The position numbers and the translations under genes are program-made. From the NCBI GenBank assembly GCA_045598325.1, contig JAZLLT010000019.1, positions 20,046 through 84,045 on the forward strand: 64,000 bases of DNA, given 5' to 3'. Source of the stretch: RUG14130 sp045598325. Its GTDB lineage: Bacteria; Bacillota; Clostridia; Christensenellales; Aristaeellaceae. The notes under the pieces are model-generated. The model searched no databases. It was not told the DNA's origin and saw only the letters and a program-made list of their open reading frames with translations. This document shows positions 1 to 8,244 of the stretch, piece by piece (position 1 is the stretch's first letter; every line of letters begins with the position of its first letter).

Positions 1-1
1 T

Positions 2-745
2 AAGGATTCTGTCATCGAGACCGTAATCAGCCTCGACGAGGTGAACGCCTACCTCCGTTATGACGCGAAGATCGACTGGCAGGAGAGCGACCGCATGCTG
101 CGTACCTCCTTCGATACCGCCGTCATCACCGACAAGGCGGGCTTTGACATTCAGTACGGCATGATCCGCCGCACCAACGACGAAAACACCACCTGGGACA
201 AGGCGAAGTTCGAGGTGTGCGGGCATAAGTTCGCGGACCTGAGTGAGCCCGGCTGGGGCGTGTCTCTGCTCAACGACTGTAAGTACGGCTTCCGCGTGAA
301 GGGCGGCACCATCGACATGAACCTGCTCCGCTCCCAGCACTATCCCTCCGACCGCACCGACTGGGGCGAGCATACCCTGTCTTACGCCCTCTACCCCCAC
401 GCGGGCAATGAGCAGGCAGGACGCGTGAAGGAGATCGCCTATGAGTTCAACTCTCCCGTGTTCACCTGCGGCGAGGGCGGAAACGGGACGGAGAAGGGCT
501 TCTTCTCCGCACAAGGCGTCATCATCGAGGCGGTCAAGAACGCCGAAGACGGAAACGGTCTCATCCTGCGCGCCTACGAGCCCTACGGTGCCCACGAAAA
601 GATGCGGGTAACACTTCCCGCGAAAGCGAAAATCACGCCCTGCGACCTCATGGAAACTCCCGCGGGCGATGCGTTTACCGCGGATGAGATCTTGGGTGAA
701 GCCAAGCCCTTCGAGATTTTGACCTGGAGGATCGAACAGGCATGA
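2..745 (+). CDS. Alpha-mannosidase, GH38 family, C-terminal part (5' end outside window)
   Basis: The frame is open from the first bases of the window, so the gene is cut at its 5' end; about 247 residues remain. They match the C-terminal beta-sandwich region of GH38 alpha-mannosidases: the run GWGVSLLNDCKYGF, then SQHYPSDRTDWGEHTLSYALYPH, spaced as in that family. The catalytic GH38 domain lies upstream of the window. Known family role: hydrolysis of alpha-mannosides from glycans, usually cytoplasmic in bacteria lacking a signal peptide; the N-terminus cannot be seen here. The stop overlaps the next start (ATGA), so the MBL-fold gene is translationally coupled and probably works on the same substrate pathway. 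Confidence 0.85.
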   Translation, partial: KDSVIETVISLDEVNAYLRYDAKIDWQESDRMLRTSFDTAVITDKAGFDIQYGMIRRTNDENTTWDKAKFEVCGHKFADLSEPGWGVSLLNDCKYGFRVKGGTIDMNLLRSQHYPSDRTDWGEHTLSYALYPHAGNEQAGRVKEIAYEFNSPVFTCGEGGNGTEKGFFSAQGVIIEAVKNAEDGNGLILRAYEPYGAHEKMRVTLPAKAKITPCDLMETPAGDAFTADEILGEAKPFEILTWRIEQA

Positions 746-2208
746 CGGAGGAAAAGACATTTGGAGGACTGCCGCCCTATACGGGCGGCAGGAAAGACGA
801 AACGGTCTACGACGCGGGCAGAGGACTTTATGAAGAGCCCGCGGACGGCGGCATCGGAAGGCTCCCCATGCTGTGGGATGTGCCCTACCTCGAACAGCGC
901 ATGGCACCCTACGCCCTCTATGACGGCTTCTCCATCGAAAAGATCCGCGAGGACGAAAGCGGCGCCGCCTACCGCCTGACGGACGGACCCCGCTCCTACA
1001 TTTTCGAAAAGAAGGGCGAGGACGGCATCCTGACCCCCAACGAAAACAATCCCATGCCCCGCGAAAATCCCGTGCTCGTCCACACCGTCCGCGAAACGGA
1101 CGAGGCGCAGGCGGAAGCGTATATCGAAAGCCTCATTTCGGCGGGGTGGACGGCGAAGCCGGACGGGAAGGGCGTGTGCTTTGACAAAGGCGGGCGGCAC
1201 CTGTACGCCTACTATCTGTCACGCACCCGCGTTTTCCGCGTGATCGAGGACGATATCAGTGAGCCGCTTACGCCTTCTCCGCAGCCCGAGGAGCCCGGGA
1301 AAGTACAACTCATCCAGTTCTCCCTGAAATACGGCAGGATGGTGCACTGCGTCAGCGCGGACTGCGGCATGCTCTATCTCATGATCCTGCCGGACAAAAG
1401 CGTGTTTTTCGTGGACGGCGGCGAAAAGGAGCAGGCGACGGACGCGGCGATCCAGGAGATCATGCGCATCCTGCGCCTGTATACCGGTACGCCCGAGGGG
1501 GAGAAGATCCGCATCGCCGCGTGGTTCTGCACCCACGCCCACGATGACCACATGGACGGATTTATGAAAATCCTGCGCCTGCATCACGATGAGATCGATT
1601 TGCAGCGCGTCATCTTCAATTTCCCGGGTCTGTGGCGCTTCCCGTGGGTCAACCAGCGGCACATCCTCTGCCACCGCATCGCGGAGTATTTCCCGGATGC
1701 CGCCTACACGAAGATCCACACGGGGCAAAGTTTCACGCTCGCGGGCGTCACTTTCGACTGCCTGCTCACCCACGAGGACAGCCTGAACAGTCCCGAAGGG
1801 CGCGAGACGGGTGACTTCAACGAGAGCAGCACCATCCTGCGGGCGAGGTTCGATGGGACGCAGTTCCTCTTCCTCGGCGATATCCGCGGCGTGGCGGCAA
1901 AGGCGCTCATGGAAAATTACCCCCGGGAAGAACTCATGGGCAGCGGCATTCAGGTCGCCCACCACATGATCAACCTGCTTCCCGATCTCTACAAATACCT
2001 CGCTCCGTCCGTTGCCCTCGCGCCCTGCACGAAGGAATGGGCGCATCCCGAAAATCCGAAATACACCGCCCTCACCGATGCCATGGAGGAAAAGGACATC
2101 CACTTTGCATCGGAGGAAACCCTGGTTTTCGAAGCGGAAGACGGACGCCTTGAAATCACTGAGCGCATCCCCCGCGTGGGCGGAGAGTATGACGGAAGCG
2201 GCATATAA
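742..2208 (+). CDS. MBL-fold metallohydrolase with extra N-terminal domain
   Basis: A 488-residue protein. Residues about 190-480 form a metallo-beta-lactamase fold: the zinc motif THAHDDH at 264-270, a later LFLGDI with the metal-bridging aspartate, and a distal VAHHM histidine pair. The first ~190 residues form a separate domain that I do not recognise. No signal peptide is seen, so it is probably cytoplasmic. The start overlaps the mannosidase stop by 4 bases, which suggests a shared role in glycan or glycoside breakdown, but the substrate cannot be read from sequence. The MBL fold is confident; the reaction is unknown. Confidence 0.75.
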   Translation: MTEEKTFGGLPPYTGGRKDETVYDAGRGLYEEPADGGIGRLPMLWDVPYLEQRMAPYALYDGFSIEKIREDESGAAYRLTDGPRSYIFEKKGEDGILTPNENNPMPRENPVLVHTVRETDEAQAEAYIESLISAGWTAKPDGKGVCFDKGGRHLYAYYLSRTRVFRVIEDDISEPLTPSPQPEEPGKVQLIQFSLKYGRMVHCVSADCGMLYLMILPDKSVFFVDGGEKEQATDAAIQEIMRILRLYTGTPEGEKIRIAAWFCTHAHDDHMDGFMKILRLHHDEIDLQRVIFNFPGLWRFPWVNQRHILCHRIAEYFPDAAYTKIHTGQSFTLAGVTFDCLLTHEDSLNSPEGRETGDFNESSTILRARFDGTQFLFLGDIRGVAAKALMENYPREELMGSGIQVAHHMINLLPDLYKYLAPSVALAPCTKEWAHPENPKYTALTDAMEEKDIHFASEETLVFEAEDGRLEITERIPRVGGEYDGSGI

Positions 2209-2212
2209 AAAG

Positions 2213-2237
2213 AAGACCTCCTCGCGGAGGTCTTTTT
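2213..2237. terminator. Bidirectional rho-independent terminator
   Basis: Perfect 9-bp stem AAGACCTCC / GGAGGTCTT around a TCGC loop, with T-rich flanks on both strands. It lies between the convergent MBL gene and glpK and can serve both. Confidence 0.85.
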
Positions 2238-2244
2238 CATATCT

Positions 2245-3723
2245 TTATCCGATGCAGGCTTTGACAGCTTTGTTCCAGCCTTCCTGCAGTTCTTTCCGTT
2301 TGGCGGCGCTCATTTCGGGACCGAAGGATTTGCCGCCGGAGAGGACGGATTTGATTTCGGCTTTGTCCTTGTAGAAGCCCACGGCGAGACCCGCAAGGAA
2401 CGCGGCGCCCGCGGCGGTGGATTCCCGCATATCGGAGCGGATGACCATGAGGTCCGCGATGTCCGCCTGGAACTGCATGAGGAAGTCGTTGGCGGAGGCG
2501 CCGCCGTCTACCTTCATGGCGGGGATGGATTCGCCCGTGTCCGCGCGCATGGCGGCAATCACATCCGCGGTTTGGTAGGCGATGGACTCCACCGCCGCGC
2601 GGATGATATGATTGCGGTTGGCGCCGCGGGTGAGACCGGTGATGGTGCCGCGGGCGTGCATATCCCAATGGGGCGCGCCGAGACCCGCGAAGGCGGGCAC
2701 GATGTAGACGCCGCCGTTATCGGGCACTTTTTTCGCGAAATATTCACTGTCCCGGGATTCGGCGATGAGACCCAGTTCGTCGCGGATCCACTGGATGACG
2801 GCGCCGCCCACGAACACGCTGCCCTCGAGGGCAAACTCCCGCTTTTCGCCCTTGCCCGTGGCGGCAACGGTGGTGAGGAGGCCGTTTTTGCTGGCGACGG
2901 CCTCATTGCCCGTGTGCTCCAGCAGGAAGCAGCCGGTCCCGTAGGTGGTCTTGATGTCGCCCTTTTTGAAGCAGCCCTGTCCGAACAGCGCCGCCTGCTG
3001 GTCGCCCGCGATGCCCGCGACGGGCACGGACGCGCCCATCACATTTATCTCGCCGTAGATTTCGGAGGAGGAGCGGATCTCGGGCAGCATGGAGGCGGGG
3101 ACGCCGAGAATCTCCATCATCTTTTCGTCCCAGCAGTCCTCTTTGATGTTGTAAAGCATGGTGCGGGAAGCGTTGGTGCGGTCGGTCACATGGACTTTGC
3201 CGCCCGTCAGTTTCCAGATGAGCCAGGTGTCCACGGTGCCGAAGAGCAGTTCGCCCTTTTCCGCTTTTTCGCGGGCGCCCGGGACATTGTCCAGAATCCA
3301 CTTGACCTTGGTGCCGCTGAAGTAGGCGTCCGTGCGCAGACCCGTGGTTTCACGGATGTATTCGCCGAATCCGTCCTTTTCCAGCTGCTCGCAGATCTCC
3401 GCGGTGCGGCGGCACTGCCACACGATGGCGTTGTACACGGGGCGGCCCGTCGCCTTTTCCCACACGATGGCGGTTTCTCTCTGATTGGTGATGCCGATGG
3501 CGGCAATCTCCGAGGCGTCGATGCCGCTCTGCGCCACGCACTCGGTCATCGCGGCGAACTGGCTGCCGTAGATTTCCATGGGATCGTGCTCCACCCAGCC
3601 GGGCTTGGGGTAGATCTGCGGGAATTCGTTCTGCGCCATGGAGACGATCTTTCCGTTTCTGTCAAAGAGGATGGCGCGGGCGCTGGTAGTACCTTCGTCA
3701 AGCGCCAGAAGGTATTTTTTCAT
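2245..3723 (-). CDS. glpK: Glycerol kinase
   Basis: A 492-residue FGGY-family sugar kinase of normal length. It phosphorylates glycerol with ATP to sn-glycerol 3-phosphate in the cytoplasm. Visible signatures: N-terminal LALDEGTTSARAILFD (phosphate-binding loop), the PGWVEHDP segment typical of GlpK, GDQQAALFGQ in the middle, and the second FGGY signature region near DGGASANDFLMQFQAD. Start chosen at the ATG behind a GGAGG spaced about 8 bases. It stands alone, with no glpF, glpO or glpR neighbour in the window. A likely promoter (TTGCGG, 17 bases, TATAAT) lies just upstream. Confidence 0.95.
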   Translation of the reverse strand: MKKYLLALDEGTTSARAILFDRNGKIVSMAQNEFPQIYPKPGWVEHDPMEIYGSQFAAMTECVAQSGIDASEIAAIGITNQRETAIVWEKATGRPVYNAIVWQCRRTAEICEQLEKDGFGEYIRETTGLRTDAYFSGTKVKWILDNVPGAREKAEKGELLFGTVDTWLIWKLTGGKVHVTDRTNASRTMLYNIKEDCWDEKMMEILGVPASMLPEIRSSSEIYGEINVMGASVPVAGIAGDQQAALFGQGCFKKGDIKTTYGTGCFLLEHTGNEAVASKNGLLTTVAATGKGEKREFALEGSVFVGGAVIQWIRDELGLIAESRDSEYFAKKVPDNGGVYIVPAFAGLGAPHWDMHARGTITGLTRGANRNHIIRAAVESIAYQTADVIAAMRADTGESIPAMKVDGGASANDFLMQFQADIADLMVIRSDMRESTAAGAAFLAGLAVGFYKDKAEIKSVLSGGKSFGPEMSAAKRKELQEGWNKAVKACIG

Positions 3724-3751
3724 GTGTCAGCCTCCGAAAATTTCTGCATTC

Positions 3752-3780
3752 ATTATATCCGATTTTATCGCTTTCCGCAA
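3752..3780 (-). promoter_or_regulatory. Promoter of glpK
   Basis: Read on the minus strand: -35 TTGCGG (3775-3780), 17-base spacer, -10 TATAAT (3752-3757). A sigma-A type promoter about 30 bases before the glpK start. No CRE site was identified by eye. Confidence 0.6.
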
Positions 3781-3835
3781 GGGGAAAGCAGGATTTCGCC
3801 TGCCCGCGACGAATATTCGGGGAAGAGGTGAGCGT

Positions 3836-4792
3836 ATGTTCCGATTTGCGATACTGGGCGCCGGCAAGATCGCCGTGAAATTTGCAGGCGCCGTGAAACT
3901 CATTGACGGCTGCGAGGTCTGCGCCGCCGGCAGCCATGATTTGAATAAGGCGCGGGATTTCTGCGCGAAAAACGGCATCAGGAATGCCTACGGTGATTAC
4001 GGAGAACTGCTGGACAAAGAAATGCCGGACGCGGTGTACATCGCTTCCGTGCCGTCCATGCACTATGACGCCGTGATGCTGTGCCTCGGGCGCGGCATTC
4101 CCGTCCTGTGTGAAAAGGCAATGTTCCGCTCTTCTTCCGAGGCAAGAACCGCTTTTTCATGCGCCGAAGAAAAGGGCGTGTTCCTCATGGAGGCGCTTTG
4201 GTCGAAGTTCCTGCCCGCGAACAAATGGGCGAAGGAAAAACTCCTTTCGGGCGCCATCGGCGAGGTCTGCGTGACGGACTGCATGATCGGTTTCCGCGCG
4301 CCCGAGGATGACAATAACCGTTATTTCAGTCCGCTCCTCGCGGGCGGCGCCGCCACGGACATCACCGTTTACGCCTACGAGATCACTGCGTTCCTGTTGG
4401 GGCGCGAACCCGAAATCAAAGCGGTGTCCGCCGTTCCCTATCATACGGGCGTGGATGCTTACGAGACGGTCTCCATGCAGACAGGCAAGGTATTGTCCAC
4501 GGTCAGGACGAGTTTTGTGTGCGATTTCGACGACGCGTTCACCGCCGTGGGAACGAAGGGCAAACTGGTCGTTCCCCATCCGCATTGGGCAAGCGAGGCG
4601 TTCCTTTACGGGGAGGATGGCGCGCTCATTGAGCATTTTACCGACAAGGAAACGGAAAACGGCTTTGCGTACGAGATAATCGAGGTCATTTCCTGCGTGA
4701 AGGCGGGAAAGACGGAAAGCGCCGTGCAGACACACGCGAATACCGTTGCCTGCGCGGAACTGTTTGACAGGATCTATGAAGCGATGAGGTAA
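3836..4792 (+). CDS. Gfo/Idh/MocA family oxidoreductase
   Basis: A 318-residue NAD(P)-dependent dehydrogenase. The N-terminal Rossmann domain opens with FAILGAGKIAVKFAGAV; CEKAMF is at the position of the family's CEKP motif, with alanine in place of proline. The middle segment EALWSKFLPANKWAKEKL resembles the dihydrodiol/glucose-fructose oxidoreductase branch. Start set at ATG 3836, which has a GAGGTG just upstream; a longer reading from 3638 would run into the glpK promoter region and has no family similarity. It is divergent from glpK and ends two bases before the methyltransferase, so the two are probably co-transcribed. The sugar substrate is not identifiable. Confidence 0.85.
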   Translation: MFRFAILGAGKIAVKFAGAVKLIDGCEVCAAGSHDLNKARDFCAKNGIRNAYGDYGELLDKEMPDAVYIASVPSMHYDAVMLCLGRGIPVLCEKAMFRSSSEARTAFSCAEEKGVFLMEALWSKFLPANKWAKEKLLSGAIGEVCVTDCMIGFRAPEDDNNRYFSPLLAGGAATDITVYAYEITAFLLGREPEIKAVSAVPYHTGVDAYETVSMQTGKVLSTVRTSFVCDFDDAFTAVGTKGKLVVPHPHWASEAFLYGEDGALIEHFTDKETENGFAYEIIEVISCVKAGKTESAVQTHANTVACAELFDRIYEAMR

Positions 4793-4794
4793 CC

Positions 4795-5547
4795 ATGGAA
4801 TTCCGGAAAGTATTCGATCTGATCCCCGAAGCCTTTGACGCGTGGCGTCCCCGCTACTGCGAGGAGGCGTTTGACGACATCATCCGCTATGCGGACCTTG
4901 GCCCCGGGAAGAGGGTGCTGGAGATCGGGCCCGGCACGGGTCAGGCGTCGGAGCCGCTCATCAAAACAGGCTGCGACTACACGGGCATCGAACTGGGCGA
5001 GCATCTCGCCGAATTCATGAAACGGAAATTCGCCGCCTGCCCCAACTGCCGCGTGATAAACGGCGACTTCCTCACCCATGATTTCGGGGAGGAAAAATTC
5101 GACCTGATCTTTTCCGCCGCCACCATCCAGTGGATCGGCGAGCCCGCCTTTCCGCGCTCGTACGATCTGCTCATTCCCGGCGGCTGCCTCATCATGATTG
5201 CCAACATCTCCGATGATGCCGCGCGGAACCCCAAAGAGATGCTTCATGAAAAGGACGAAGTCTACCGGAAATACTGGCATCCCGAAACACCGTATACCTG
5301 CCGCATCGACAAGATGAAAGTGGTGGATTACGGCTTTTCGCAGCCGGAGGTGTCCGATTTCCACTACGACACGGACATGACGGCGGACGAATTCGTCGCG
5401 ATGACCATGACGCACGCCGACCACATCACGCTGAAGGACCCCGACAGGACGCGGTTCATGGAGGACCTCAGGGATGTCGTCAACCGCCACGGCGGGATCT
5501 GGAAACGGCATGACCGGGTCAATGTGGTAAAGACGAGGAAGATATGA
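4795..5547 (+). CDS. Class I SAM-dependent methyltransferase
   Basis: A 250-residue protein with SAM-binding motif I RVLEIGPGTGQAS near residues 38-50, an acidic residue after beta-2 (GIELG) and the segment FDLIFSAATIQW at the motif IV position. A small-molecule or lipid substrate is more likely than DNA, since no NPPY or DPPY motif is seen. It starts two bases after the oxidoreductase stop and is followed by a terminator, so it is the last gene of that operon. Substrate unknown. Confidence 0.8.
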   Translation: MEFRKVFDLIPEAFDAWRPRYCEEAFDDIIRYADLGPGKRVLEIGPGTGQASEPLIKTGCDYTGIELGEHLAEFMKRKFAACPNCRVINGDFLTHDFGEEKFDLIFSAATIQWIGEPAFPRSYDLLIPGGCLIMIANISDDAARNPKEMLHEKDEVYRKYWHPETPYTCRIDKMKVVDYGFSQPEVSDFHYDTDMTADEFVAMTMTHADHITLKDPDRTRFMEDLRDVVNRHGGIWKRHDRVNVVKTRKI

Positions 5548-5553
5548 AAAAAG

Positions 5554-5579
5554 GCGGTACCCGATCGGGTACCGCTTTT
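5554..5579. terminator. Convergent rho-independent terminator
   Basis: Perfect 9-bp stem GCGGTACCC / GGGTACCGC with a GATC loop, A-tract before and T-tract after. It separates the methyltransferase from the convergent EEP gene. Confidence 0.85.
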
Positions 5580-5582
5580 CTG

Positions 5583-6341
5583 TCAGAATTCGAAATCCGC
5601 TTCCACGGGGTAATGGTCGGAGAGGAACACGCCTTTTTCGACGCCCTCGGTCCATTTCGTCATGGTGGATTTGACGGGGGTGTCGGTCAGGACGAAGTCG
5701 ATCTGCTTGGGGTCCTTGCGGCGGAGGTAATCGTGGAAGGTGCCGCCGATGTCCTTGGTGAGGTCGGTGAAGCCGTTTTTTTCGATGAGGGCGTAGGTGG
5801 ATTCGGCGGGGTTGAAGTTGAAGTCGCCGGTCAGGAAGGCGGGGAGAGGCTCGCTGCTTTTGATTGTCTTGATGGCGTCGAAAATGCCCTGCAGTCCCAG
5901 CGCGCGGGCTTCGGGGGACACATGGTCCAGGTGCGTGTTGAAGAAATAGAACCGCCTGCCGCTCTCCTTGTGCAGCAGTTTCACCCACACGCAGACGCGG
6001 GGGCAGATGCTCTGCTCCTGATAGCGGCTGCCGGGCACGCGGGGCGTGGGGGACAGCCAGAACTGGTCGTACGCCTGCACGGCGAAGGCGTCCCTGCGCA
6101 CGAAGATCTTGTTGGTCTCACCGTCGTTGTGCTCGCCGCGGCCGTAGCCGAAGGAAGCGTATTCGGGAAGGGCGGCTTCGAGTTTCCGGCAGGATTCGTC
6201 CTCCAGCAGTTCCTGAAACCCGATGAGGTCGGGCTTTTTTTGTTTGATGGTGCCGATGATGTTATTGAGTCTGTAAGGCAGGCGCTTTTCGCCGTCCTCA
6301 GGAGCAGGGTAGCGGATATTGTAGGACACGATGGAAATCAT
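5583..6341 (-). CDS. Endonuclease/exonuclease/phosphatase (EEP) family protein
   Basis: A 252-residue EEP-fold Mg2+-dependent phosphodiesterase. Family marks in order: IVSYNIRYP (metal-binding Asn), IGFQELLED (catalytic Glu), FFNTHLDHVSPEAR (Asn and His), LTGDFNFNPAES (Asp/Asn) and the terminal LSDHYPVEADF (catalytic Asp-His). All expected active-site residues are present. No signal peptide is seen, so it is probably cytoplasmic. Start set at ATG 6341, 8 bases from a GAGG; upstream GTG 6350 and ATG 6347 are too close to it. Substrate (nucleic acid, sugar phosphate or phospholipid) cannot be told apart. Confidence 0.85.
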   Translation of the reverse strand: MISIVSYNIRYPAPEDGEKRLPYRLNNIIGTIKQKKPDLIGFQELLEDESCRKLEAALPEYASFGYGRGEHNDGETNKIFVRRDAFAVQAYDQFWLSPTPRVPGSRYQEQSICPRVCVWVKLLHKESGRRFYFFNTHLDHVSPEARALGLQGIFDAIKTIKSSEPLPAFLTGDFNFNPAESTYALIEKNGFTDLTKDIGGTFHDYLRRKDPKQIDFVLTDTPVKSTMTKWTEGVEKGVFLSDHYPVEADFEF

Positions 6342-6398
6342 GGTCATCACCTCGGTTGATATTATAGCACAATGGACGGGAACTGTACAGGGATAAGG

Positions 6399-6420
6399 CG
6401 GCGGGGACTTGCTCCCGCCG
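6399..6420 (-). terminator. Hairpin downstream of the ABC exporter operon
   Basis: 7-bp stem CGGCGGG / CCCGCCG in the short gap after the exporter stop codon. There is no good T-tract on the minus strand, so it may be a repeat remnant or mRNA 3' end rather than a strong terminator. Confidence 0.4.
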
Positions 6421-6426
6421 TTTCGT

Positions 6427-8244
6427 TTATTCCGTATAATCTCCGCCGCTCTGCATGAGGTACATTTTCGCGTACTTGCCGTTCAGTTTCATCAGTTCCT
6501 CGTGGGTGCCCTGCTCGGCGATGACGCCGTTTTCGATGAGGATGATCACATCGCTGTCGCGGATGGTGGAGAGGCGGTGGGCGATGATGAAGGAGGTGCG
6601 GCCTTTGCAGATATTGAGCATGGCGCGGCGGATGCGCTTCTCCGTCACGGTGTCGACGGAGGAGGTTGCTTCATCGAGGATCAGGATGGGCGCGTTCGTG
6701 AGGACCGCGCGGGCGATGGTCAGCAATTGCCTTTCGCCCTGGGAAAGTTCCTGCCCGCCGTGATGAAGCACGGTGTCGTAACCCTCGGGCAGACGCTCGA
6801 TGAAACTGTCCGCGCCCGCCACCTTCGCGGCGGCTCTGATCTCCTCGCGGGTCGCCTCGCCCTGACCGTAGGCGATGTTCTCCGCGACGGAGGCGGCGAA
6901 CAGGGCGGTATCCTGCAGGACCACGCCGAAGAGTTTGCGGAGATCCTCCATGCGGTAATCGCGGAGGTCGTGGCCGTCCAGCAATATGTGCCCGTCGCTC
7001 ACATCGTAGAAGCGGGTGAGGAGGTTGATGACGGTGGTCTTGCCGCTGCCCGTGGGGCCCACGATGGCGACCTGCGTGCCCGCTTTGATGTTCAGGCACA
7101 GGTCCCTGAGGATGAGCCTTTCCGGAGTGTAGCCGAAGTCCACATGGTCGAACACGATGTCGCCCCTGGGATTTTCAAGGGTCAGAGCGTCTGCTTTGTC
7201 GGCGGGTTCGGGCTCCTCGTCCATGATCTCGAACACGCGCTCCGCGCCCGCCACGGCGGTCTGGAAGTTGTTGTAGATGTTGGCGATCTCCACGAAGGGG
7301 CGGGTGAACTGGCGCACATAGAGGAGAAACGAAGTGATGATGCCGATGTCAAGGATCTTGCCGTTCACGAACAGCACGCCGCTGCAAACCGCGATGCCTA
7401 CATAGCACAGGTTGTTGATGACATTCATGGTGGGCATGAGTGTGCCCGACCAGATCATCGCCTTGGCAGCGGCCTTGGTGAGGGCGGCGTTCTTCTCCTC
7501 GAAGTCCGCTTTTGTCTCTTCTTCACGGCAGAAGGCCTTGACGAGGGACAGCCCCGAAATGCTCTCTTCGATCTGCCCGTTCAGCGCGCCCAGATGCTTC
7601 TGCTGGGCGGCAAAGAGTTTGCGCGTGTTCTTCGTGACCACTTTGGTGAGGATGAAGATGAGCCCCACGGCAACAAGGGTGATGAGCGTGAGAAGGGGAC
7701 TCAGCAGCACCATCATGATGAACACACCCGTGATGGTGAAGCCGTAGGTGAGCAGGAGGGTGAGGGAATTGGAAATGGTCGTGCTGATGTTGTCCACATC
7801 GTTGGTGAGGCGGCTCATGAGTTCCCCGTGGCGGTGCCTGTCGAAGAAGGACAGCGGCAGGGTGTTGATTTTGGAAAAGAGCGTCTCACGGATGAAGTGG
7901 ATGAGTTTCTGACCGATGCCCGCCATGAGGAAATTCTGCAAAAAGCGGATGAGCCAGTCCGAAAGGTACAGGACGGCCAGCAGGATCAGCACGAATTTCG
8001 CAGTCTCGCCCATTTCGATGCGGGTGACCGCCTTGCCCGAAATGTAGGGGGACAGGATGCCCGCGGCGGAAGCGAGGGCGGAGAGGAAGAGGATGAGACC
8101 GAGCCCCTGACGGTGTCCGCGGGTGAGCGCCCAGAGCCGCGCGAGGGTACCCTTCATGTTCTTGGGCTTCACCACGATCATGCCGCGCCCGGGGCGGGAA
8201 ATGCCGTTCATCTGGGCGGGAGGCACATTGTTAATGGCGGCCAT
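6427..8244 (-). CDS. ABC exporter subunit (permease-ATPase fusion), canonical ATPase site
   Basis: A 605-residue half-transporter: an N-terminal six-helix exporter domain (about residues 50-330), then an ATPase domain with Walker A GPTGSGKTT, signature LSQGERQLL, and Walker B ILILDEATSS with the catalytic Glu present. Start set at ATG 8244, which has GAGGTG directly upstream and overlaps the partner gene's end; an upstream ATG at 8271 lacks a site. With the partner it should form a heterodimeric multidrug or lipid exporter like BmrCD or TM287/288. Substrate unknown. Confidence 0.85.
   Translation of the reverse strand: MAAINNVPPAQMNGISRPGRGMIVVKPKNMKGTLARLWALTRGHRQGLGLILFLSALASAAGILSPYISGKAVTRIEMGETAKFVLILLAVLYLSDWLIRFLQNFLMAGIGQKLIHFIRETLFSKINTLPLSFFDRHRHGELMSRLTNDVDNISTTISNSLTLLLTYGFTITGVFIMMVLLSPLLTLITLVAVGLIFILTKVVTKNTRKLFAAQQKHLGALNGQIEESISGLSLVKAFCREEETKADFEEKNAALTKAAAKAMIWSGTLMPTMNVINNLCYVGIAVCSGVLFVNGKILDIGIITSFLLYVRQFTRPFVEIANIYNNFQTAVAGAERVFEIMDEEPEPADKADALTLENPRGDIVFDHVDFGYTPERLILRDLCLNIKAGTQVAIVGPTGSGKTTVINLLTRFYDVSDGHILLDGHDLRDYRMEDLRKLFGVVLQDTALFAASVAENIAYGQGEATREEIRAAAKVAGADSFIERLPEGYDTVLHHGGQELSQGERQLLTIARAVLTNAPILILDEATSSVDTVTEKRIRRAMLNICKGRTSFIIAHRLSTIRDSDVIILIENGVIAEQGTHEELMKLNGKYAKMYLMQSGGDYTE

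Noticed and set aside
2572..3831. 419-codon plus-strand frame opposite glpK
   Set aside because: Antisense shadow of a certain glycerol kinase gene; composition is not protein-like.
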